DNA of 64,000 bases from Leishmania donovani (taxonomy: Eukaryota > Euglenozoa > Kinetoplastea > Trypanosomatida > Trypanosomatidae): positions 1 to 64,000 of the forward strand of contig NC_018230.1 in assembly GCF_000227135.1 (NCBI RefSeq), written 5' to 3'. The notes beneath the pieces were generated by a model. That model saw nothing but the letters and a program-made list of their open reading frames with translations. It had not been told where the DNA came from and did not search any database. The stretch's first letter is position 1. Every line of letters begins with the position of its first letter. The position numbers were made by a program, and so were the translations under genes. Positions 1-9,216 of this stretch are shown here, one piece after another.

Positions 1-82
1 CCTACCCTAACCCTAACCCTAACCTAACCTAACCTAACCTAACCCTAACCCTAACCCTAACCCTAACCCTAACCCTAACCCT
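1..82. repeat. Telomeric repeat array (CCCTAA)n, left chromosome end
   Basis: Tandem CCCTAA hexamers run from position 5 to about 82, the C-rich strand expected at a left chromosome end. Four consecutive units at 23-42 are the 5-bp variant CCTAA. The array then stops abruptly and enters unique sequence. Only about 13 units are present, so the array is probably clipped by the assembly. Confidence 0.97.
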
Positions 83-1211
83 CGTACTTTTTCCTATCTT
101 GGCCCCGATGGATGTCTCTCCGACGCAGGAAGAGCACTGTCGATCCGGTTAGGCCGCGACGAAGATTGTGGTCGCTGGGGCAACGAGCTACGTGGCGAGA
201 AAAAGTGGTTGCAGAACAGGGGTGATTGTGCTCTGGGGTCTTCTGAAATGAACGGATGGCGTCGCTGCCTGGACCGAGAGTATTCAGTGGCATTGTGCAG
301 AGCGGTTGAGGCACACTACGCAGGGAAGGGGGATGGAAGTAAGCCTAAGATGGGGAGGTGAAGAGGACAAGTACGTGAAGGGAGTGGGAGTGGAAATCTG
401 CATGAGGCACACGGGGTGCTGATAAAATACTAGATTGGAGAAGTATGGCGAGGACACAAACAGGTTCTCGTACCGCAACGAGGATCACCCGCGTCGCTTG
501 TCGGATGCAGCTGGGTAGAGTCGGTGAGCTTGCACACCACTTCCCTAACTCATGTGATTTGCTACTGAACCACGGAAAGCGTGAGTGAGTAGCGGCAGAA
601 AGGAAGCCGTTAGGAAGAGGCATCTGGAAAGGGGATAGAAACCGATGACGGGACATGCGGAGCATAAACAGAGAGAGGGCTTGCTCTTTTTGGGACGATG
701 CAGTAAGCCGACGTAGAGCGTCACAGCACCTGACAATGAGATAAAGGAACGAATAGAATGAGGAAAAGACTCTTGAAAAGATGCAGAGGTAAACAAATGC
801 ACGGAACAATAAGGGAGGCCTGAAAGATGGGATAAACTGAAGCAATCGCTCTCGCTGTTACATCACAAGTGTATAATGGTGGATGCCAGCAGTGAATTAT
901 TTTCGACGGCACTGCTGTGTCCGATGTTGAGGCAGACACAGAGCACGCAGTACAGGGAAAGGCGGTGCAGCAGTAAGGAAGTAAACAGCGGATCTTCTGT
1001 GAATACCAGGATGTATGGTGCGGCAGAGGCGAAATATAGAGGACGCGAGCGTGTCAGACGCAGCAGTCCAGCTGAGGGCCACAAAAAATAGCGAAGAAAT
1101 GCAAATACGGCGAGAGCCACGGATAATCAGACACACACACAGGCATAGCCGAGTGGAAGCGCACTGCGTGGTCATGGAAAGAAAGCAAACGATCGTGGCT
1201 GGATTCGGGGC
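83..1211. other. Subtelomeric non-coding region
   Basis: This is unique-looking, AT-richer sequence between the telomere and the first gene. It holds only short overlapping frames with no recognisable protein, and no tandem array. It should contain the 3' UTR and polyadenylation region of the minus-strand RING-LRR gene that ends at 1212. I did not recognise the conserved telomere-associated boxes described for Leishmania, but I cannot exclude a diverged copy. Confidence 0.6.
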
Positions 1212-4145
1212 TTAGTCATGAGTGAACTGCCGCATGCTTGGTGCATTAGCGAGAGCAGTTGTGCTTTTCAGGTTCACGCATCCGCTGACGTCGACGATCT
1301 GCACGCATGCCGCGCTCGCACGGAGCGGTTGAAGGCTGCTGATACGCGTGTTGCTGAGCCTCACCTCTTTGAGCTGTGTCGCCGATACGAGGGCCTCGAT
1401 ACTAGTCAGATTGACGCAGCTGCCGGCGTTCACGACTGTCAACGCCGACGCACTGGACTTCAAAGCATCCAGGCTGTCAATAGATGTGTTTTGGAGAGAC
1501 ACCTCTCTCAGCTTCGTGGCGGACTCGAGAGCCGAGATGTCGCGCAGGTTCAGGCACCCGCTGACGTCCACCTTCTCCAGGGTTCTGGTGACAGGGCGAA
1601 GCACATTTAGGGAGTCGAGACGAAGCTTTCGCATCCACATTGTCTTGATACTTGTGGCGGCACCAAGGGGCGCGAAGTCTTTTATCATAATGCAGCCGCT
1701 GACATTGATGAATTCGAGAGAGGATGCCACTGGCACCAGCGCATCAATGGAGGTAATCGATGTGTTCGCCAGGTCGACGCGGCGAAGCCTCACGGCACCG
1801 GATAGGATGGACACATCCGAGATTTTCGTGCACCCCGTCACCTCAAGTACCGTCAGCGATGCCATGCTAGATTTCAGCGCCTCGATGCTGTTTATCTTTG
1901 TACCCCATAGGTACGCCTCTCTGAGCTTGGTTGCGGCGGCGAGAGCTGAGAGATCAGACACTTCCGCGCAGTTGCCCAGGGCAATCACCTCGAGGGATGG
2001 GGCACTGCACCGCAGTGCATCGATGCTGCTTACAGCCGTGTTCGTAAGATACACCTCCCTCAACTTTGTGGCATTGGAGAGAGGAGATATATCAGAAACG
2101 TGAGTACAGCCAACCAGCTCAACCCACTGGAGGCAACCGGCGCTTGGCCGCAGTGCCTCAATGCTCTGTAGCGCCGTGTTGTGGAGACGCACCTCCCGCA
2201 GCTTCGTGGCGTTCAGCAAAGAAGAAACCTCCGACACCCGGCCGCATCCTCCAATGTCCAGCACCTCCAGAGAGGATACGCTGAAACGAATAGCATGTAT
2301 GTTGCTGATGTTGGTGCCCCAGAGGTATACAAGCCTCAGCTTTGTGGCCACGAGCAGCGGCGTAATGTCCGAGATGCGGCCACAGCCGCCGATAGCAACA
2401 ACCTCGAGAGTCGCCGCTGACGGCTGCAGGGCCTCAATATTGCCGATGCCAGTGTTTGTGAGATACACTTCCCGAAGCTGTGTAGCGTGCATGAGCAGTG
2501 AAATGTCACCAATGCGGGAGCAGCCGCCCAGGAAAAGGCACTTCAAGGATGGCACGCTCGCACGAAGGTCGTCAAGGGAGTCAACGGCGGTGCTGGCCAG
2601 TCGCAACTCCCGCAGCTTTGCTGCTCCACGGAGAGGGGAAATATCGGAGATCGGGCAGTTGTCGGCGCACACCACTTCGAGGGTACACGCGCTCGCCCGC
2701 AGGAATTCGAGATTCTGCACGCCAGTCGACTGCACGTCGACGCAGCGCAAGTGTGAAGCGGTTGCAATAGGTGACAGGTCCCTCAGCGCCACGCAGTGAC
2801 CTACAAGAAGAACTTCAAGGGTGTCAGCGCTGGGCCGCAGTGCATCAATGTTGTGCACTTTTGTGTGACTTAGGTCGATTTCCTTCAGGCTGCTAGCTTG
2901 AGAAAGCGCGTCGATGTTTTCAATGCCAGAGCACCGCTCCAAATGGACCACCTTGAGAATTGGTGCGATTGGCTTCAGAGGGTTGACATCCTTCACCTTT
3001 GTGCCTCCGCAGTACAGCTCGCGCAACGATGCTGCTGTAGAAAGACACAGGATGCTGTGTAGCTCAGTGCATCTCTCCACGTCGAGAACAGTAATCGTGG
3101 GCATGCTGGCTTGGAGAGGTGAAAGGTCGACGACGCCAGTCCCAGCCAAACGTACCTCCGTCAGCTTCGTCGCTGCTGAAAGCGGGTCGATGCTGGTGAG
3201 CTGCGTGCACCCCTCGGCGCTGACAATGTGCAAAGTGGCAGCGGAGCCGCTCAATCCGGCAATACTATTGATGCTTGTGCCTTTCAAGGACACGTGCTGC
3301 AGCTTGGTGGCCGAAGACAGCGGCTTGACGTCGAGCACCTTGCTGCAATCTATCAACGAAAGAGAAGTGGCATTCGCCAGGTGCGTCAAACCAGCCACAT
3401 CAGCGAGCTCGCCGCACTCGCGAAACACCACCGTTTCAACCTCCGGGCAGTCGCCCAAGGCACCGACGCTGCGAATCCCGCACCGATGGACCACTAAAAC
3501 GCGCAGGTCACGAGCGTAGCTAAGAGGCGGTAGAGACGTAAGCTGACGGCAGCCCTGGAGGTGTAGCACGCGTAGTCTTTGGAAGCCACTTATCCTTGTC
3601 GGATCCGACAAAGTGGGTGCAGTGCAAAAAAGAATGCGTGTGTGCCTCGTGCTCTGGAGTGCGTTCAGCTGAAGTTGCGAGTGGCAATAGAACACATAAT
3701 TTTCATCGGTATCTTCCTCGTCCTTGGTGCAGCCTACGGTCGCCTCATAGCGCTGAATGCACTGTAGATCGTCGGCAACGCTCCTCGAATCAACGGTGAA
3801 GCGAGTGGCATCAAGATGACCCACAATGATGTCACGGGCTGTCGCCCCGCTTGTGCTCCCTTGAATAGAACGTAACCGGTTGAGTGACTCAGCGACGAGA
3901 GCGTCGCGCAATTCATTTCCAATTGTGCAGCTGAGGTCACTGTCTGTGGCCCATTCAGCATCTGCGCGACAAAGCGGGCACCTCGAGTCGCACATGAAAG
4001 AGCAACGGAGGCAGATGTAGTGGTTGCAGTGATTGTTTCGCACCGCAGGGATCATTGGATTCGTGCACACGCAGCAAGTGTATCTGTCGTCAAGATTGAT
4101 GCCGCTGCGCGTGACAGTGCTCAGCGATGATGAAGGGTCCTCCAT
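1212..4145 (-). CDS. RING-finger / leucine-rich-repeat protein (ESAG8-like architecture)
   Basis: The chosen start at 4145 gives 977 aa. A C3HC4 RING finger lies near residues 22-58 (CxxC, CxHxxC, CxxC, ending CPLC), suggesting E3 ubiquitin-ligase or protein-binding function. From about residue 185 to the C-terminus there is a long leucine-rich-repeat solenoid. It is built of roughly 15 doublets of 46 residues (two LRRs of about 23), each centred on a Gly-Cys/Asn-Cys step and an 'ATKLREV..L.NT.I.SI.AL' type core. The frame is open 88 codons further upstream, but that part is hydrophobic and reads as a translated pyrimidine tract. Candidate minus-strand splice AGs (4217-4218, 4185-4186) fall between it and the 4145 ATG. 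RING plus LRR is the known layout of Trypanosoma brucei ESAG8. This is the only gene transcribed towards the telomere. The function here is inferred. Confidence 0.85.
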   Translation of the reverse strand: MEDPSSSLSTVTRSGINLDDRYTCCVCTNPMIPAVRNNHCNHYICLRCSFMCDSRCPLCRADAEWATDSDLSCTIGNELRDALVAESLNRLRSIQGSTSGATARDIIVGHLDATRFTVDSRSVADDLQCIQRYEATVGCTKDEEDTDENYVFYCHSQLQLNALQSTRHTRILFCTAPTLSDPTRISGFQRLRVLHLQGCRQLTSLPPLSYARDLRVLVVHRCGIRSVGALGDCPEVETVVFRECGELADVAGLTHLANATSLSLIDCSKVLDVKPLSSATKLQHVSLKGTSINSIAGLSGSAATLHIVSAEGCTQLTSIDPLSAATKLTEVRLAGTGVVDLSPLQASMPTITVLDVERCTELHSILCLSTAASLRELYCGGTKVKDVNPLKPIAPILKVVHLERCSGIENIDALSQASSLKEIDLSHTKVHNIDALRPSADTLEVLLVGHCVALRDLSPIATASHLRCVDVQSTGVQNLEFLRASACTLEVVCADNCPISDISPLRGAAKLRELRLASTAVDSLDDLRASVPSLKCLFLGGCSRIGDISLLMHATQLREVYLTNTGIGNIEALQPSAATLEVVAIGGCGRISDITPLLVATKLRLVYLWGTNISNIHAIRFSVSSLEVLDIGGCGRVSEVSSLLNATKLREVRLHNTALQSIEALRPSAGCLQWVELVGCTHVSDISPLSNATKLREVYLTNTAVSSIDALRCSAPSLEVIALGNCAEVSDLSALAAATKLREAYLWGTKINSIEALKSSMASLTVLEVTGCTKISDVSILSGAVRLRRVDLANTSITSIDALVPVASSLEFINVSGCIMIKDFAPLGAATSIKTMWMRKLRLDSLNVLRPVTRTLEKVDVSGCLNLRDISALESATKLREVSLQNTSIDSLDALKSSASALTVVNAGSCVNLTSIEALVSATQLKEVRLSNTRISSLQPLRASAACVQIVDVSGCVNLKSTTALANAPSMRQFTHD

Positions 4146-5522
4146 GGAGAGTAGTAATGGTGAGAGGAAGTGGTAAATGAGAAACTTGGAGCCCAAGGCC
4201 ACACTACAATGTGGCGCTGCCACGAGTATACCGTTAATCATGGGGAGGAACGCGACAAAAGGAATGATTGAGAGGAGAAAGGGTGAGAAAGTGAGCAGAA
4301 AGAGGCAAGAGGGCCACAAACACTGTGGTAGTTTTTGTTTTTTTTTTCGCTGTGTAGACGACTGAACTGCTTCAAGGACAGTATCAGAGGCAAGCATTGG
4401 CCAAAACAAAGCAAAAACATTGCATTACAATGGTTGAAAAAACATACTTGTATTGTGCGTGTCTGGTTGTGCTTGCAATCTTCCCCGGTCAAGAGGCGCT
4501 TGGAACTCAGTCGATGGTATTGGCGGCCGTCACTGGAAAGAGACGAAAGTGCGAGCGAAGGTGCGGGCGCGAGTCCATAATGAGGAGGGGTGGCCTTGTG
4601 GCTGGCCCCGGGCCACTTTGCCGGAATGCGTTGAGGGAACTGTTCTGTGTAGTGGGGTGGTATACCGTGCGCGGGGGCGAGAGGAAAACTGACACATCTT
4701 TGCAGTGTGTCCGTGAAACGTAGGCGGTTCTTTGAATTTGTCGCAGTCCTGTGTGCGAGGTCGAGGCAGTGGCATCATCGAAGAGGTCATCGGACCTGTA
4801 GGAACTCCCAGGTGACATCTCTGTGAAACAGCCACAAGGAAAACGGCGTTTTTGAAAGGAGCGTGGTGAAGCAGCTCATATTGCCCTCTGGCTTTGCGGC
4901 AATGGTCCCATCCCTGCCAGGACGAGGAGGGGGGACGTTCTTGCAGGCGGCAACTATGCTGCGGACGCCCTCACACAAGCACGGAAGCTGCGGTGAAGCA
5001 CCTGTCGCATCTGAAGGGGGGATGAAGGAATGGGAGAGCATGCGTGCTATTGTTTTCAAACATTTTCTTTTCGCACAGAGAGCAGACTGTGACATCCGCG
5101 GATGCTTGTTAAGCACCGCAAAAGAAGGGTTTTATCTGTCTATGGTTTTGCCTAGTGCCTTGAACCGCGAGGTTTTGCAACTTACTGTACTTTGTTTCAG
5201 GTGATGCGCTTGCGGTTTCCGTTGCTGAAAAGAGTACTCCAGAATGCCTATAATCTGTTCTGCACCAGAATAAAAAGCGAAGGTCTGCAAAACAAAAGGC
5301 CGTTCCACTACTACCCATGCAGTTCACACACAGATAGCTCATCAACTTTCACAGACCAGCTTGTGGAGATGTGCTGCCCAGGCATTGCTACATATGAAAA
5401 GCACTTAGCTCCGGTTTTTTAGCATCTGCTTGTGTATTCTTCTGCCCTTTTTTTTTCCGGCGACCTTTCGACCCGTTTCAACCGCTTAAGCGCAAAAAAA
5501 AAAACGCTGCCTGCATTCGGAG
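4146..5522. promoter_or_regulatory. Divergent strand-switch region
   Basis: The coding strand changes here: the gene to the left is on the minus strand and every gene to the right is on the plus strand. In trypanosomatids such divergent regions are where RNA polymerase II transcription starts in both directions, without a conserved TATA-type promoter. The region holds no convincing gene. It includes purine runs near 4230-4345 (pyrimidine-rich on the minus strand, serving the left gene), a T-run at 4336-4348, and a pyrimidine tract with a candidate acceptor AG at 5489-5490 for the right gene. The promoter role is inferred from gene orientation. Confidence 0.7.
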
Positions 5523-6329
5523 ATGACCACCGGTGCAGCCGACAAGAAGCACCTAGTACCACTTCTGGAGTTTTTACGATTTGTATCGGAACGAGGCAGG
5601 AGCCAAGCAGCCCGATTTCCGAGGCGGATCAACGGTGTCACCGACATGAAGTGCGAACCGTGCGATTCCAGTATAGAGGCAGACTCGCTTCCAGTGAAGC
5701 ATGAATTTAACGGCGAGGTTGCCTACAGCAGCAGCTATGATAGGTCTCCTTCCGCGTCGCGCGAGAACGCTGTTCCTATGTTACCAGCTGAAGAGTGGCG
5801 AAAGCGGAGTCGCTCTGATGATGAAATTTCGGAGGTGATTGTTGGCTCAAGTGCGCCCATCGACTGCGAACTTGAGTTCATGACGACTGGAAAGGGATGC
5901 GTCACGTCAAAATACTTTGATTTTTCATTGCTTGATTTAGGTGCGGTGCCGATGATCGAACCAGCCGTGGAAGTCCTTACGAAAGATGTTGCAAAGCAAA
6001 TACAGGGCAAAGGATGCTGCTACGTGCTTCCTGGTACTTCCATGGTTGTGACAGGTGACATTGTGGATGTCAGCCTCGCGTCCGAAACGGTTCTCGTCTC
6101 TCCTGACCGTGGATTACGAGTCGGCTTGGAATGGGTGTCGGTTCGGCGCGTGTTCCACGTGCCGCACAACATAGCGGCCGTGCGGGAAGAAGCGGCGTTC
6201 CGAATTCAGAGTATCATCGAAGCAGAGCGGCGAGGGGAAAGAACACCAAGGTTTTCGCCTGTCCAGCTGGCGGAGACTGCAGAGGAGCTGTCATCACCTT
6301 TGTCACCTGACAGCCAACAGGACGCGTAG
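5523..6329 (+). CDS. Conserved hypothetical protein, first gene of the plus-strand unit
   Basis: 268 aa with no family I recognise. The N-terminal 110 residues are Ser/Glu/Arg-rich and look disordered. Residues about 120-235 look globular, with hydrophobic beta-rich segments (around VLPGTSMVVTGDIVDVSL and VLVSPDRGLRVGLEWVSV), and the tail is Ser/Pro-rich. There is no signal peptide or membrane segment. The ATG at 5523 follows a T-rich tract and a splice-acceptor candidate AG at 5489-5490, which supports this start; a later ATG at 5646 is possible. It is the promoter-proximal gene on the right side of the divergent region. Codon use is less GC-rich than in genes further right. Confidence 0.75.
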   Translation: MTTGAADKKHLVPLLEFLRFVSERGRSQAARFPRRINGVTDMKCEPCDSSIEADSLPVKHEFNGEVAYSSSYDRSPSASRENAVPMLPAEEWRKRSRSDDEISEVIVGSSAPIDCELEFMTTGKGCVTSKYFDFSLLDLGAVPMIEPAVEVLTKDVAKQIQGKGCCYVLPGTSMVVTGDIVDVSLASETVLVSPDRGLRVGLEWVSVRRVFHVPHNIAAVREEAAFRIQSIIEAERRGERTPRFSPVQLAETAEELSSPLSPDSQQDA

Positions 6330-7058
6330 GCGCAAATTTTTTGCAGTTGCACGTTTCTGGTATAGTTTGTACTCTGAGCAGATGCTTTCTAGGAAATCTG
6401 AATCATGACCTTGTTAACGGGAGCCTCATTTTTTGTTTCTGTGTTGCGTTCCTCGTTTTTTTATTGTATGAGCATGCTGTGATACGTTCTTGCAGGTTCT
6501 TTTGTTTGTGTGAGCTCTCGCCCGTAGCTCTCTGTTTGGGTATTTTTTTTTCTCTGGAAGTCTTCAACTTTTTTTTCTACCGTGCACGGGATGTAATCGA
6601 CGTCCTAACTTCTAGCTTTCTTCATTTTTCTTGAAACAAAGGGAATATTCCGACTGCTCTGAGAGTCAGCATCTCCTGATTATGTTAATTGATTTGCCGT
6701 GAAGTCTGAAGCCACTCTTGCCGCTGAGAACGCCAATGCAGTTTTTCGGTGGACGTCGCATTCGGTGGGATCGCCGTATGTGCTGCAGACACAGCCCTCG
6801 TTGACTGTCGTGAGCGAGGACACTTTCTTTTTTGCAATCTTACCGATATCCACTCTCCTGCCTCTTTGCGACCTCTCGCTCAGTCAATCTTTGAGTTGTG
6901 GGTCTACAAGGTGTCAGCACCCATTTCATGTTTCACTCGTAATTTTGTCGATTGCACATCCTATCTTGGCAACAAGGAGTACTTTCCTGCTGATTTATTT
7001 TTTACATCAGCTTCCGCTTGCCTCATTGCTTTCCCCAGAAATCGCAAAAATTAAGACG
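6330..7058. other. Intergenic region with poly-T tracts and PGDH splice acceptor
   Basis: 3' UTR of the preceding gene followed by the leader of PGDH. T-runs occur at about 6542-6551 and 6571-6578. The candidate trans-splice AG for PGDH is 7037-7038, after a pyrimidine-rich run. The open frame here that reads into PGDH (from 6699) translates this leader and is not credible protein. Confidence 0.65.
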
Positions 7059-8282
7059 ATGCCGGGCCTCATAGACCCACCCTACCATGCTCTCCTGCTG
7101 GAAGGTGTCAACCCAGCAGCCAAGGAGCTGCTGGAGGCGAAGGGGTGCATTGTGGAATATATACCGAACGCTCTGCCGCCTGAAGCGCTGTTGGAGAAGA
7201 TAAAGGATGTTCATTTTCTCGGCATTCGCAGCAAGACGCAGGTGACTCAGGCACTACTCGACGCAGCTCCCAAGCTTCTTGCGATCGGCTGCTTCTGCAT
7301 CGGAACAAATCAAGTTGATTTAAACTACGCAAACAAGCGAGGCGTGGCGGTGTTTAACTCCCCGTTCGCAAACACCCGCAGTGTTGCAGAGCTTGTGATC
7401 GGGGAAATCATCTCGTTGTCGCGGAAGATCACGCAGCGCAGCGAGGAGGTGCATCGCGGTGTGTGGAACAAGACACATGTAGGCTGCTACGAGGTGCGGG
7501 GTAAAACTGTCGGTATTGTTGGGTACGGTCACATCGGTTCCCAGGTTGGTGTACTTGCGGAAGCTCTCGGTATGAACGTAATTTTTTACGATGTGGTGCC
7601 GACTCTCGCGATCGGCAACGCCACGAAGTTCACCCATATAAACGACTTGCTCACTTTCTCAGATTTCGTGACGCTTCATGTACCGGAGACGGATGTTACC
7701 AAAGGCATGATTGGCGAAGAGCAGATCCAGCTGATGAAGAAAGGCTCCTACCTAATCAACGCTAGTCGAGGAACGGTTGTCGATCTTGAGGCTTTAGCAA
7801 AGGCGTTGCGCGAAGGACACCTCGCCGGTGCTGCTATCGACGTTTACCCGGAGGAGCCTGGGTCGAACAAGGAGCTGCACAAAACACCTCTTCAAGGTAT
7901 TCCCAATGTGATTTTGACCCCACACGTGGGTGGGTCGACATGCGAGGCGCAGGAGGCCATTGGCGTGGAGGTGGGTATGGCGCTTGCTCAGTTTGTGACC
8001 AGCGGCGTTACTGCCGGCGCCGTCAATTTCCCGCACCTTGTTCCGCCACCGGTGGAGAAGTCGAACTTCCGGCTCACCAACGTTCATGCGAATGTGCCTG
8101 GTGCATTGAACGAAATAAACAAGATTGCGGTGGATTTGGGCTGCAACATCGGTATGCAGTTTCTGTCAACTAGCAAAGCGATCGGCTACCTCATCATGGA
8201 CGTTGACAAGGACGTTGCGACGGAGCTTCGGAAGCGTATTTCGGCGCTCAAGTACAGCATTCGCACGCTGATCATTCGTTAG
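7059..8282 (+). CDS. PGDH: D-3-phosphoglycerate dehydrogenase (with C-terminal ACT domain)
   Basis: Oxidises 3-phosphoglycerate to 3-phosphohydroxypyruvate with NAD, the first step of serine synthesis. From the ATG at 7059 the protein is 407 aa, close to bacterial SerA. The nucleotide-binding glycine motif GYGHIG sits at about 155-160 inside a Rossmann fold. The substrate/catalytic Arg lies in NASRGTVVD near 235, and the catalytic His in TPHVGGST near 288. A C-terminal ACT domain (about 335-407, starting around NVPGALNEI) is the regulatory serine-binding domain in type II enzymes. The frame is open 120 codons upstream, but that part is low-quality leader and a splice AG at 7037-7038 lies just before the chosen ATG. 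There is no obvious glycosomal C-terminal SKL-type signal (it ends LIIR). Confidence 0.95.
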   Translation: MPGLIDPPYHALLLEGVNPAAKELLEAKGCIVEYIPNALPPEALLEKIKDVHFLGIRSKTQVTQALLDAAPKLLAIGCFCIGTNQVDLNYANKRGVAVFNSPFANTRSVAELVIGEIISLSRKITQRSEEVHRGVWNKTHVGCYEVRGKTVGIVGYGHIGSQVGVLAEALGMNVIFYDVVPTLAIGNATKFTHINDLLTFSDFVTLHVPETDVTKGMIGEEQIQLMKKGSYLINASRGTVVDLEALAKALREGHLAGAAIDVYPEEPGSNKELHKTPLQGIPNVILTPHVGGSTCEAQEAIGVEVGMALAQFVTSGVTAGAVNFPHLVPPPVEKSNFRLTNVHANVPGALNEINKIAVDLGCNIGMQFLSTSKAIGYLIMDVDKDVATELRKRISALKYSIRTLIIR

Positions 8283-9216
8283 AGTACTTTCTCCACTCTG
8301 AGAATGATGGTGTGTGCAGGGTGACAGAAATAGGCACACTTCACTACTTCCTCCCGTATATACTATTTCTTATCTAAATGTATGGCTTCACGTACACAGA
8401 ATGTCAATGATATGTCCGCGTTCGTTTCGCGTAAGTGACAATCATGGTGGGCTATCCGCGCCCCTCTTAGTTGCCGTCTTGCATGCGCATTGTAATTGCA
8501 CGAATCATTTGCTTCTGCCGCTTGATTGAGCGATGTTTCCCCTCATTGGTGGTTCGTTTCATCTGAGCGTCTCTCTTTCTGTTGCAGCGCTCTCGCAGAT
8601 GTTCTTTTTGAGGAAAAAGGAACGTATCATCTCATTTTCGTGTCTTTTAGGGAATCATACGGTGCTCATTACTTTTGCATTGCCCGTTCTATTCTGATAG
8701 ACGTGCTCTTTAAAAGGCGGTCAAGCAGTGTGCCTCATGGTACTCTCGCCGCTTAACTGTAGAAGAACCAGCTGTCTTTTCATTCTCGAATATCATCATT
8801 CTACTCGCTATGATCCGCTTTGTGAAGTGCTTTGGCAAGTGTTTGTGAAAACGCAACTGTCAAGAATTGAAAAAATAACTGCGGTGAGCTATTGATTCCG
8901 GTGAGGATATGTGCACGCCATGTTGATGTGATCCGGGTGAAGTGCCACCCGCTGTGGCCGGAAAGTAGGTTTTCTTTATGCATCGCCTCCGCGTCTTTTT
9001 AGTATGCTAAGCATGCACGCTGCCAAGGGCGCTCGATTATCTCCCGTCGATGAAAATGATCTCTTCCAACCTTCTCCATGTGGAATTTCCCGCCTGGTGT
9101 CAGCCAGCTTCGTTCGTTGTTGATTTGTCAGGAGCAGCAAAAGATAAGGAAAACACACAAACACCTGCTCTCTTTCCTCCTCTTTCCCCCTTTTTTTCTA
9201 AGAATCACTGTGAGTA
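8283..9216. other. Intergenic region between PGDH and the aminotransferase
   Basis: 934 bp of AT-richer UTR sequence with no credible gene. It ends in a strong pyrimidine tract (about 9168-9200) and an AG. Confidence 0.6.
9201..9202 (+). promoter_or_regulatory. Probable trans-splice acceptor AG for the aminotransferase
   Basis: The AG directly follows a C/T-rich run ending in seven T's and lies 14 nt before the ATG at 9217. This is a textbook spliced-leader addition site, though predicted only. Confidence 0.7.

Noticed and set aside
2161..2799. 212-codon plus-strand frame across the LRR gene
   Set aside because: Antisense to the minus-strand LRR repeats; the 138-bp repeat period keeps an antisense phase open.
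6699..7058. 120-residue N-terminal extension of PGDH
   Set aside because: Reads as leader sequence, with the splice AG at 7037-7038 inside it. The enzyme is full length from 7059.
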